A DNA stretch of 64,000 bases, taken from assembly GCA_045806965.1 (NCBI GenBank), contig JBJMIG010000044.1:1-64000 (forward strand), in the 5' to 3' direction. How positions within the stretch are numbered: the first letter of the stretch is position 1; each line of letters starts with the position of its first letter. Made by a program: the position numbers and the translations under genes. Origin of the DNA: DASYTH01 sp045806965. GTDB lineage: Bacteria > Actinomycetota > Actinomycetes > Mycobacteriales > Pseudonocardiaceae. This document shows positions 24,612 through 32,331 of this stretch, piece after piece. The notes under the pieces were generated by a model. It did not search any database. It worked only from the letters and a program-made list of their open reading frames with translations, and was not told the DNA's origin.

Positions 24612-25889
24612 TCACTCCGACGGGAAGACCCGGAGCATGACCTCGGCATGGTTGCGGTAGCTGCCACTCAGCGCCGCCTCGTTCGACAGCGGGGCCTGGA
24701 CGGTGGTTATCCGAATCACGTTCTTCCCGGACACCCATAAGCCTCGGTACAGCGCGCGGTCGGCGGTCACCGTCTTCTCGAACACCACCGTCGGCGGCAT
24801 GTTCGGCAGCGGCTCGGCGATGTATTTGAGGCCGTGTGCCTCCTGGTAGTCGCGCAGTTTCTGGGCCAGCTGCACGGCATCGGCGTTGCTGCCGGTGGGG
24901 ATGACCATCGCGCTGAGCGAGTCCGGTGTCGGGCCGTCGTCCGGCGGCTTGCGCACCGCCGAGCGGAGCGGCACCTTGGTCACACCGGCTGCTGTGAGCA
25001 GGTCGACTTCCGCTTGGTCCATCATCTTCAGCGCGACGAACTGCGCCACGTCCGCCACCTTGCCGTCCTGCTGGGCACTGGCCGGCGGCGCCGGCATGTC
25101 CTCGAGCAGGGCCACGTTCGGGTCGCTGGGTCGCGGCCTGGTGGTGCTGGTCGGCTTCGTGGTGGAAGGCGGCGGCTGGGTCGTGCTGGTCGCCCCGCCG
25201 GCTGCCGGTTGGTTGCCGTTCTTCTTCAGGACGAAGAAATAGAGCCCGGTGCCAAGGCCAGCCAACACGAGCACCACGAGCACGACGATGAGCACCCGCC
25301 TGCCGGTTCCGGACGACCGCTCGAAGACCTCGGGGCCCTGGCGGATCCATTCCGGGCTCGCCGACGCGGCCAGCGGCGGGAAGGTCGAGCCAGCCCACGG
25401 CGCGGCGTCCTCATCGGGCTGCTGCCACCCGTATCCCGGTGGGGGCGGGAACTGGCCAGGTGCGGGCCGCGGGGGGTGGCCGCCCACGAACGTCTGCCGG
25501 GGCACGCCCGGGATGCCGGGCACCACCTGGGTGCGGTCGTTGTCGGACGGGCGCGCCACCTGCCAGCCGCCGACTGCCTGGGTGGTGTCCGAGTCGCTCC
25601 GTCCGGGCACGATCTGGGTCTTGTCGGCGTCCTGTTCCCCGGAAGCCGCACCGGCACCCGGGTCGCTGACCGGCTCGGCGGCCGGCGGTTGTGCTGGCGG
25701 TTGCACCTGGGGTGCCCGCGCACCGAGCGGTGCGATGAGCTGGGTGGACTCGTTGCCACGCGGTGCTTCGGGCCCGGCCGACACCGCGGACGAGAGCACC
25801 TGGTCGCGCCGGACGCGGTAGTCGTCCGCGGAGATTTGTCCAGCGGCGAGCTCCTCATCGAGCTTGCGGAGTTCCTCCTGCCAGGACAC
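24612..25889 (-). CDS. Proline-rich single-pass membrane protein, 425 aa
   Basis: The N-terminus (WQEELRKLDEELAAGQISADDYRVRRDQVL) resembles a SHOCT-type short helical module. Residues 45-190 are Pro/Gln/Gly-rich and repeat TQ(I/L/V/A)-type motifs (STQLIAP, KTQIVPG, TTQAVGG, RTQVVPG) that look like recurring peptide or phosphorylation sites. A membrane helix lies at about 199-220, then a Thr/Pro-rich linker, then an outer alpha/beta domain of about 165 residues. No enzyme motif is seen. The repeated T-Q motifs could be kinase or FHA-partner sites, which is inference. Confidence 0.7.
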   Translation of the reverse strand: MSWQEELRKLDEELAAGQISADDYRVRRDQVLSSAVSAGPEAPRGNESTQLIAPLGARAPQVQPPAQPPAAEPVSDPGAGAASGEQDADKTQIVPGRSDSDTTQAVGGWQVARPSDNDRTQVVPGIPGVPRQTFVGGHPPRPAPGQFPPPPGYGWQQPDEDAAPWAGSTFPPLAASASPEWIRQGPEVFERSSGTGRRVLIVVLVVLVLAGLGTGLYFFVLKKNGNQPAAGGATSTTQPPPSTTKPTSTTRPRPSDPNVALLEDMPAPPASAQQDGKVADVAQFVALKMMDQAEVDLLTAAGVTKVPLRSAVRKPPDDGPTPDSLSAMVIPTGSNADAVQLAQKLRDYQEAHGLKYIAEPLPNMPPTVVFEKTVTADRALYRGLWVSGKNVIRITTVQAPLSNEAALSGSYRNHAEVMLRVFPSE

Positions 25890-26146
25890 CCTGGCCCCCT
25901 TTCACCGTGCTCGCCTCACCGTGCTCGCGCCGAACCCGCCACATTGTGCACGCCACGGGGTCGCGTTCGGAGCATGAGGTCGAACTCGCAACGTTCCCGA
26001 TGCGGACCGGCGTGGCCGGCGGGTACCGGGAGGGTTCGCGGCCGTCCCTACAGTGGATGGGATCGCGTTGTGTGGACGTGGGAAGTCTCGGATGGTGGAC
26101 CGGCATCGCGACGGAGTACATCTTCGTGGCTGGCTGGCGGCTCGGA
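25890..26146. other. Intergenic stretch before tRNA-Gly
   Basis: No convincing gene. The leftward gene's upstream region and the tRNA promoter share this stretch. Confidence 0.45.
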
Positions 26147-26152
26147 TAGACT
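26147..26152 (+). promoter_or_regulatory. Probable -10 box (TAGACT) of tRNA-Gly
   Basis: TAGACT lies 16 nt before the mature tRNA start, a good distance for a transcript start near 26159. The -35 (TCGTGG at about 26124) is weak. Confidence 0.45.
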
Positions 26153-26168
26153 TGCCGGCAGTACGCGT

Positions 26169-26244
26169 GCGGACGTAGCGCAGTTGGTAGCGCATCACCT
26201 TGCCAAGGTGAGGGTCGCGGGTTCGAGTCCCGTCGTCCGCTCCA
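26169..26244 (+). tRNA. tRNA-Gly(GCC)
   Basis: A full cloverleaf is seen. Acceptor GCGGACG pairs with CGTCCGC; the D stem is GCGC/GCGC; the anticodon stem TCACC/GGTGA encloses TTGCCAA with anticodon GCC; the T arm is GCGGG-TTCGAGT-CCCGT. Discriminator T and an encoded CCA end at 26244. Confidence 0.97.
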
Positions 26245-26461
26245 CGCAACACGATCAGCCGGCCTGCCGACATCCGGACTATGGGCGCCGGACTTCGGAT
26301 GGATCGAGCCAGCAGACAACTGGCCGCGTTCGGTTACGCCGTTCGGCTCACGACGTCCGTCGGTTTCCCATTAACGTTCTTCACGTTTGCGCACCATAAG
26401 TAACCGGACTGTGGCATGTTGTTGGCCAGTCAGGTGGTCGCCGGGAGGAGGTTCTAGCCGG
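26245..26461. other. Intergenic stretch between tRNA-Gly and the ECF sigma gene
   Basis: No gene or clear terminator is seen. A strong GGGAGGAGG ribosome site at about 26444-26452 serves the sigma gene. Confidence 0.45.
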
Positions 26462-28006
26462 ATGACCGCAGTCGACGGTGCTCCGCGTGGCCGCGATGGG
26501 CACGGGGCGAGTGGGGACGCGCTGCCCGCCCGGGCGGATTCTCCTGACCTGCCGATGGACGACCGAGCGCTGCTCGAACGGTTGCGCGCCGGCGAGGACG
26601 CGGCCTTCGGGGAGCTGTTCGCCCGCCACGCCATGGCGGTGCGCCGGCTGGCTTACGGGCTGGTCAGCGACCGATCCGAAGCGGAGGACCTGACCGCGGA
26701 GGCGTTCTTCCGGGTGCTCCAGGCCATTCGGCGCGGCTCCGGCCCGGTCGACAACGTGCGCGCGTACCTGCTGACCGTGGCCCGCAGGGTGGCCTGGGAG
26801 TGGCGCGCCCGGCACCGCGACGTGCCGGTCTCCGACGAGGAGCTCAACCACCGCGCGGGTGCCGGCCCGGACGCCGCCGGGCAGTCAACCGAGCGCAACC
26901 TCATTCGGCGAGCGTTCACCAGCCTGCCGGAACGCTGGCGCAGCGTGCTGTGGAAGGTCGAGGTGGAGGGCGAGCGCCCGGCCGTCGTGGCCACCAACTT
27001 CGGGCTGTCCGCCAACGCCACCGCGGCGCTGGCCCGGCGCGCCCGGCAGGGCTTGCGGGCCGCCTACCTTCAGGCGCACCTGGCCGCCGAGCGCAGCTCG
27101 ACCGGCTGCCGGGACGTGTTGGAGAAGTTGGGGGCCTACACCGCCGGCAGCATCCGCGGTGCCGAGCGCAGGCGGATCGGGACGCACCTGGCCGGCTGCA
27201 CCACGTGCACCGCCATGCACGCCGAGTTACGCGACGTCTGCTCCGGCCTGCGTGCGCACGCGGCCCTGCTCGCCGCCCCGCTGGTCGCGGTGGCCAGCAC
27301 CGCATCAGTCGCATCGAAGGCCACCGCCGGCCTCACCGCGACCGTCAAGGGGCTGTTCACCAGCGCCAAGGTTCAAGTGGCCCTGGCCACCTCGTCGGCG
27401 GCAGCGGTCGGCGTGTTCGGCCTGGTGCTCGGCCCGTTGGGTAGCGGAAACGGCGGCGTGGCCATGGACGACCTGGACGGCGAGCGCGAACTGGAGTTGG
27501 TGATCAGCGGCGCACCGCCGGCCAGCCGGCCCGGTCCGGAGACGATCGTGTTGACCACCGGCGCGCTCAGCACCGTTGCCGTGGTGCCGCGCCGGATCCG
27601 GCGCGGGGACGGCGAACCGGCCGGCACGGCGCCCGCGGCGGTCGGGCCGGCCGGCGTGGTGCCCGCCACGGCCGCCGGCTACGACGAGGGTGCGCGGGTG
27701 ATGTACCGGGACACGTCGGTCGAGCAACGGTCCGAGGTGAGCGACGGGGTCGCCATGGTCTACGAGACCACGACGGTGACCGAGGTCAACGCCGCCGAGC
27801 AGACCCGGGTGTTGACCCAGACCACCCGGTACACCACACCGGCCGCGGAGACCGGGACACCGCTGATGCTGCCCGACCCGTCGTCGAGTGCCTTGTCGAG
27901 CCCCGCGCCGACCAAGCCAACCAAACAATCGGTGAGCACAACCTCCAAGCGGACGACCCCGGCGCCCACCAAATCGACCAGCGGGCCCCATCCCGGCGTG
28001 CCGTAG
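26462..28006 (+). CDS. ECF sigma factor fused to zinc-finger anti-sigma-like and membrane segments
   Basis: The 514-residue protein has sigma region 2 at about 35-105 (FGELFARHAMAVRRLAYGL, SEAEDLTAEAFFRV) and region 4 at about 140-200 (SLPERWRSVLWKVEVEGERPAVVATNFGLS). From about 218 a zf-HC2-like segment follows, with H242-x3-C246-x2-C249 (HLAGCTTC). A hydrophobic segment near 300-330 and another region of uncertain topology (AAAVGVFGLVLGP) lead to a Thr/Pro-rich tail of about 170 residues. Most ECF factors have a separate anti-sigma; here it is one chain, so release would need cleavage or a conformational change. ATG 26462 follows a strong ribosome site. Target genes are unknown. Confidence 0.83.
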   Translation: MTAVDGAPRGRDGHGASGDALPARADSPDLPMDDRALLERLRAGEDAAFGELFARHAMAVRRLAYGLVSDRSEAEDLTAEAFFRVLQAIRRGSGPVDNVRAYLLTVARRVAWEWRARHRDVPVSDEELNHRAGAGPDAAGQSTERNLIRRAFTSLPERWRSVLWKVEVEGERPAVVATNFGLSANATAALARRARQGLRAAYLQAHLAAERSSTGCRDVLEKLGAYTAGSIRGAERRRIGTHLAGCTTCTAMHAELRDVCSGLRAHAALLAAPLVAVASTASVASKATAGLTATVKGLFTSAKVQVALATSSAAAVGVFGLVLGPLGSGNGGVAMDDLDGERELELVISGAPPASRPGPETIVLTTGALSTVAVVPRRIRRGDGEPAGTAPAAVGPAGVVPATAAGYDEGARVMYRDTSVEQRSEVSDGVAMVYETTTVTEVNAAEQTRVLTQTTRYTTPAAETGTPLMLPDPSSSALSSPAPTKPTKQSVSTTSKRTTPAPTKSTSGPHPGVP

Positions 28007-28053
28007 CCGACGATCAAGATCGCGAGTGGTCGCTTTCCGCAGCGACTCGATGT

Positions 28054-28059
28054 CAGAAT
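28054..28059 (+). promoter_or_regulatory. -10 box CAGAAT before the 28067 gene
   Basis: CAGAAT lies 7 nt before ATG 28067, no Shine-Dalgarno. Confidence 0.35.
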
Positions 28060-28066
28060 TGCAGTC

Positions 28067-28504
28067 ATGATGCGGGTGGTTCGCGCGGCGGACGGCAGAG
28101 TCTGGACGCTGCAGAGCGACATGGAGTGGCGCACGCCGGCCACGGCTGACGATTTCGAGCACGACATCGCCGCCGGCCGCGGCCCGGCCATGGTGCTGTT
28201 GTTCCTGGTCACGGTGCTGGCCGTGGTGCTGGTCGTCTGGACGCCGCCGGATGTCGTCGTGCCGCTCTGGCTGGTCCTCATCATCCTGCTGATCCTGCTG
28301 TTCTTCCCGCTGCGCTGGACACTTCGCCGGCCGTGGACGGTGGTCGCGGCCACCGGCGACGACGGCGAGGGCCGCCCGACGGAGAAGTGGGTCGGCACCG
28401 TGCGCGGCGTGTTCAACGTGCGGCAGCAGGTGAACCGGATTGCCCGCAACATCGCGGACGAGTCGATACCCGGCATGGCAGGCCCGCTCAAGCCGGTGAG
28501 CTGA
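28067..28504 (+). CDS. Conserved-looking small membrane protein, 145 aa
   Basis: Two adjacent membrane helices (about 46-62 and 66-84) separate an N-terminal beta-rich part (VVRAADGRVWTLQSDMEWR) from a cytosolic tail with VGTVRGVFNVRQQVNRIARNI. I do not recognise a domain. It stands alone between the ECF sigma gene and the glycan genes. ATG 28067 lies 7 nt after CAGAAT. Confidence 0.65.
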   Translation: MMRVVRAADGRVWTLQSDMEWRTPATADDFEHDIAAGRGPAMVLLFLVTVLAVVLVVWTPPDVVVPLWLVLIILLILLFFPLRWTLRRPWTVVAATGDDGEGRPTEKWVGTVRGVFNVRQQVNRIARNIADESIPGMAGPLKPVS

Positions 28505-28529
28505 ACCGGATCCGCCATGATGCACGGTC

Positions 28530-29864
28530 ATGGGCATTGACCTGTTGGACGCCGACACCCTGGTGCCGGCCATCGTCGCCGCCGCGCGGGACCGCAGCGC
28601 GCTCAGCGACGAGCTGCACTTCGCGGCCCGGGGCCCCGCCGAGCGCTACCACCTCGACCGGGGCCGGGCCAACCCGCTGCGCGCGCTGGACATCCTTCCG
28701 GACGCCGCGGTGCTGCAGCTTGGTGCGGAGTACGGCGCGCTGACCCGTCACCTCGGCGAGACCGCCAGGCTCGTCGACGCGGTCGAGCCCGACCCGGACC
28801 GGGCCGCGGTGGTCACCCTGCGCACCGCCGGCCTGGCGGGGGTGCGGGTGGTCGGTGGCCTGGCCGGGCTGCCCGACGGCGTGGGCTACGACCTTGCCGT
28901 GATCGCCGAACCCGGAGTGCGGCCCGCGCTGCTGCGCGCGGTGCTTGGCCGCCTGCGCCCGGAGGGTGTGCTGGTGATCTGCGCGGCCGACCTGGTCGGG
29001 CGCCGGGAGGCGGAGTCCGCGCTGCGGTCCGCCGGCCTGCCGGTGGCCAGGGTGCTCACCTGTACCCCGGGCCATCCGGTGGCCCGTGCGGTGGTGTCCG
29101 AGGACCTGGCTCGCGAGCAGCCGCGGCTGGCCGTCGCGCTCGCCCCGGCGGAGGAGCCGGGGTTTCTGGTGCTCGGCGGTCCCCGGGCGGACCTACTGTG
29201 GCCGGCCGAGCGGCTGGCGCGCTATTTCAACACCACAGACCGGTCGGCCGCCTGGTGCACCAGTGCTGACGTGGTCCGCACTGCCACCGGCGCCGAGGTG
29301 CGCCGAACCCCGCTGCGGCCCGACCCGGAGCCGGTCGCCGGCATCCGGGTGCGTCCCTGCGTCGACGTGGTGCGGGACGCGCCCACCATGCTCACCGTCC
29401 TGCTCGAGGAGCCGTGGCGGGTGGCCGAGCTGCTGTCCGGCTGGCGCGACCTGCTGCGGGCACAGGCGCCGCAGGTCGGGCCCGCGCTCTGGGATCTGCT
29501 GCCGCACAACGTGCTCGTGGACGGCGCCGCGCTGCACCCGATCGACCTGGAATGGGAGCACGCGACCGCTGGGGTGGCCGAGGTCACCGAGCGCGGCCTG
29601 CTCGTACTGGCCCACTACCTCACCGTGCACGGCTGGGTGGGTGCGGCCGACGACAGCCCGATGCGGGAGCTGGCCGGCTGGCTCGGCGTGCTGCTCGGCC
29701 TCGATCCCTCCTTCGTCGACGCGGCGGCGGCCCGCGAGGTGGACTTCGGCACCATCGGCTCGTGCGGCACGGACCGCGGAGCCGAGGAGGTGCGCGGGGC
29801 GATCCGGATGGTGTGGGAGCAGCGTCTGGAGCAGAAGGCCGGCGAGTACCGTTCCCCATCGTGA
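28530..29864 (+). CDS. Methyltransferase-like domain fused to a kinase-like (APH-type) domain
   Basis: The 444-residue protein has an N-terminal Rossmann methyltransferase fold (LQLGAEYGALTRHL for SAM binding, VDAVEPDPDRA, YDLAVIAEPG) over about 50-190. The C-terminal half carries LLPHNVLVDG followed by PIDLEWEHA, which fits the N-and-D metal loop of APH/choline kinase folds (IDLEW). Together they suggest a bifunctional enzyme that decorates a glycan or lipid head group by methylation and phosphorylation. The standard HxDxxxxN catalytic Asp is not obvious before LLPHN, so kinase activity is uncertain. It overlaps the glycosyltransferase gene by 4 bp (GTGA). Confidence 0.7.
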   Translation: MGIDLLDADTLVPAIVAAARDRSALSDELHFAARGPAERYHLDRGRANPLRALDILPDAAVLQLGAEYGALTRHLGETARLVDAVEPDPDRAAVVTLRTAGLAGVRVVGGLAGLPDGVGYDLAVIAEPGVRPALLRAVLGRLRPEGVLVICAADLVGRREAESALRSAGLPVARVLTCTPGHPVARAVVSEDLAREQPRLAVALAPAEEPGFLVLGGPRADLLWPAERLARYFNTTDRSAAWCTSADVVRTATGAEVRRTPLRPDPEPVAGIRVRPCVDVVRDAPTMLTVLLEEPWRVAELLSGWRDLLRAQAPQVGPALWDLLPHNVLVDGAALHPIDLEWEHATAGVAEVTERGLLVLAHYLTVHGWVGAADDSPMRELAGWLGVLLGLDPSFVDAAAAREVDFGTIGSCGTDRGAEEVRGAIRMVWEQRLEQKAGEYRSPS

Positions 29865-31786
29865 CGACGACGGTGCTGGCGGCGGGCTTGCTCTCCCCGG
29901 GGCGGCCGGTCGGCCACAGATTCGAGCTGCGCGGCTGGGTGGTCGGTCCGGTGCAGCTCGACCAGCTCCAGGTGTTCGTCTCGGAGATCCCGGCGACGCT
30001 GCACGCCGAGCCCTGTCCCGGTGCCCCGCCGGCCGCGCTTGGCTTCCGTGTGGTGCCGCAGACGTGGCTGCCGTCCGGCCCGCACCTGATTGTCGTCGAG
30101 GACCCGGACGGGCAGCGCCTTACCGAGTGCGCCATCCGGGTGGGGAGGCTCCCCGACGAGCCGCCGCTGTGGCTCGGGGAGCTGGAGGCGCCCCGGTCCG
30201 ACGAGGCGTCGGTGGGCAGTGTGGTGCTGATCTGCGGGTGGGCGCTGCTGGACAGTCGCGCACCGAGCCTGGTGGAGGTGATGGTCGAGGGCGTCGGCAC
30301 GGTCCGCGCCCGGACCAGACTGCCGCGCACCGACGTGCCGGAGGTCTTTCCGGGATTCGCCGACGGCCCGGTCAGCGGCTTCGAGGCCCGGATACCCGTT
30401 GACCTGCCGCCGGATGCCGAACGCACTTTGTCGTTGCGGGTGCGCTATCGCACCGAGGGTGCCGGCGAGGTGCTCTCGGCGCGGCGCACTTTCGTCCTGC
30501 GTAACCCCGCGGCCGACCCGGAGGACGCGGAGCTCGCCGATGAGCTGGCCGCGGAGACGGCCCGGGTCCTGACCCGGGTTCGGGTGCCCACCGACCCCCG
30601 CCACCTGCTCGTCCTGACCCACAGCCTGGGCGTCGGGGGAGGTCAGCTGTGGCTGCACGAGCTGCTGTCCCGGCTGGTCCGCCGGCACGGGTGGACCGCG
30701 AGCCTGGTCAGCGAGACGGACGGTCCGCTGCGTGCGGACTGCGCCGAGCTTGGCATCCCGGTGCACGTGACCACCCACTACCGCAACGGCTCGATACCCG
30801 CCTACGAGGGACACGTCGCCGAGCTGGCCAGATTCGCCGCCTGCTCGGGTGCCGGTGTCGCGTTGGCCAACACGCTCGGCGCTTTCGTCGCGGCGGACGC
30901 GGCCAAGCGCGCCGGGCTGCCGACCGCCTGGGTGATCCACGAGAGTTTCGCCCTGCCCGACTTCGCCCACCAGAACTGGGGGCCGGTGGTGCCGCCGCCG
31001 GCCGTCTGGTCCCGTTGGCACAGCACCCTTGCCGAGGTGGACCGGCTGCTGTTCGTCGCAGACGCCACCCGCGAGATGTTCCTGCCGTACAGCAAGCCCG
31101 AACGATGCCGCACGGTCCGCTACGGCACGCCGATGTGGAAGTTCGGTGGGCGCACCCGGGGCGAGGTGCGCCGGCAGGCGCGCGCCCTGCTGGGCTACGG
31201 GCCGGACGACGTGTTGCTGCTCAACGTCGGGATCGCCGAGTCCCGCAAGGGCCAAGGCCCGCTGATCAGCGCCATGACGCGGATTCACCGGCGGCACCCC
31301 GAGGCTCGGCTGAGCATCGTCGGGCTGCACCCGTCGCCCTACGGTCTCGCGCTCGAGGACACCGTGCGGCGCTGCGGGCTGTCGGACGTGGTGCGGCTGA
31401 TCCCGGTCCAGCGGGATCCGACGCCGTGGTTCCAGGCCGCGGACGTGTTCGTGAACAGCTCGGACATCGAGTCGCTGCCGCGGTCGATCCTCGAGGCGGT
31501 GTGCTGCGGGGTGCCGGTCGCCGCCACCGACGTGTTCGGCGCCCGCGAGATGATCACTGACGGAGAGACCGGCTGGTTGTTCGAGACCAACGACGTTGAT
31601 GCGCTCTCCGCGGCGCTGCTGCGGGTACTGGACACCTCGCCGGCCAGGCGGCGGGAGATGGCCGCGGTCGCGCACACCAAGCTGGCCGGCTGGCTGGATC
31701 CGGCCGGTTACGCTCGCGAGTATTCCGAGATCCTGTCCGAGCTCGCCGACTCCGCGCGGCCGACCGACCTGAGGGGGTTCCGTTGA
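29861..31786 (+). CDS. GT4-type glycosyltransferase with N-terminal beta-sandwich region (paralogue B)
   Basis: The 641-residue protein is built like the 22388 gene product: residues 1-240 beta-rich (FELRGWVVGPVQ, VLICGWALLDSRAP), then GT-B with HSLGVGGGQLWLHELL, AWVIHESFALPDF, LNVGIAESRKGQGPL and DIESLPRSILEAVC. The near-equal length and shared order indicate gene duplication. It starts with GTG 29861, coupled to the fusion gene stop, and overlaps the coiled-coil gene by 4 bp (TTGA). The same pair structure as 22388/24313 shows the glycosyltransferase and coiled coil are a functional unit. Confidence 0.83.
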   Translation: MTTTVLAAGLLSPGRPVGHRFELRGWVVGPVQLDQLQVFVSEIPATLHAEPCPGAPPAALGFRVVPQTWLPSGPHLIVVEDPDGQRLTECAIRVGRLPDEPPLWLGELEAPRSDEASVGSVVLICGWALLDSRAPSLVEVMVEGVGTVRARTRLPRTDVPEVFPGFADGPVSGFEARIPVDLPPDAERTLSLRVRYRTEGAGEVLSARRTFVLRNPAADPEDAELADELAAETARVLTRVRVPTDPRHLLVLTHSLGVGGGQLWLHELLSRLVRRHGWTASLVSETDGPLRADCAELGIPVHVTTHYRNGSIPAYEGHVAELARFAACSGAGVALANTLGAFVAADAAKRAGLPTAWVIHESFALPDFAHQNWGPVVPPPAVWSRWHSTLAEVDRLLFVADATREMFLPYSKPERCRTVRYGTPMWKFGGRTRGEVRRQARALLGYGPDDVLLLNVGIAESRKGQGPLISAMTRIHRRHPEARLSIVGLHPSPYGLALEDTVRRCGLSDVVRLIPVQRDPTPWFQAADVFVNSSDIESLPRSILEAVCCGVPVAATDVFGAREMITDGETGWLFETNDVDALSAALLRVLDTSPARRREMAAVAHTKLAGWLDPAGYAREYSEILSELADSARPTDLRGFR

Positions 31787-32331
31787 CCGACGACTTCACC
31801 GAGCTGCCCGGGCGGGTCGCGGCCGAGCTGACCCGGCTGCGTGCCGAGCGGCAGGTGTTCACCGCGGAGCAGGACCGGCTGAAGGCTCGCCTGGTCGCCA
31901 CCGAGCAGGAGGTGCAGCAGCTCACCGACCTGACCGGCGACCTGGCCGCGAAGGACGAGCGGATCGCCGAGCTCGCCGGCCTGGTCGGACAGCTGGAGCG
32001 GGGCCAGGCCGAGACCGTCGCCCGCGCCGAGGCCCTGTCCGAGGACCTTGCCACCGTCCGGCTGGAGCGGGACGCGCTGCGGGCCGAGCTGGTCTCCTGC
32101 CGGCAGGAGCGCGACCGGCTGCGGCTGCACCTGCTGGACGCTGAGCTCGCCCTGGCGGCCGGCCCGGTCGAGGACGACCGGGGCCCCGCCGAGGCGGATC
32201 TGCACCGCGCCGCGCTTGCCGAGCAGAAGCTGGGCGAGCTGGTCAGGGAGCTCGACGCGACCCACCAGACGCTGAGCTGGCGGGTGACCCGGCCGCTGCG
32301 CGCGGTGCGCAGGAAGATTCCCCGACCGTGA
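31783..32331 (+). CDS. Coiled-coil protein with C-terminal SWRxTxPLR motif (paralogue B)
   Basis: The 182-residue protein is nearly all heptad-type helix (ELTRLRAERQVFTAEQDRLK, ELVSCRQERDRLRLHLLDAE) and ends LSWRVTRPLRAVRRK. It is a longer version of the 97-aa protein at 24313 with the same terminal motif. It starts with TTG 31783 and overlaps both neighbours by 4 bp, so it is translationally coupled in the glycan operon. Length difference from its paralogue suggests a spacing role. Confidence 0.75.
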   Translation: MTDDFTELPGRVAAELTRLRAERQVFTAEQDRLKARLVATEQEVQQLTDLTGDLAAKDERIAELAGLVGQLERGQAETVARAEALSEDLATVRLERDALRAELVSCRQERDRLRLHLLDAELALAAGPVEDDRGPAEADLHRAALAEQKLGELVRELDATHQTLSWRVTRPLRAVRRKIPRP

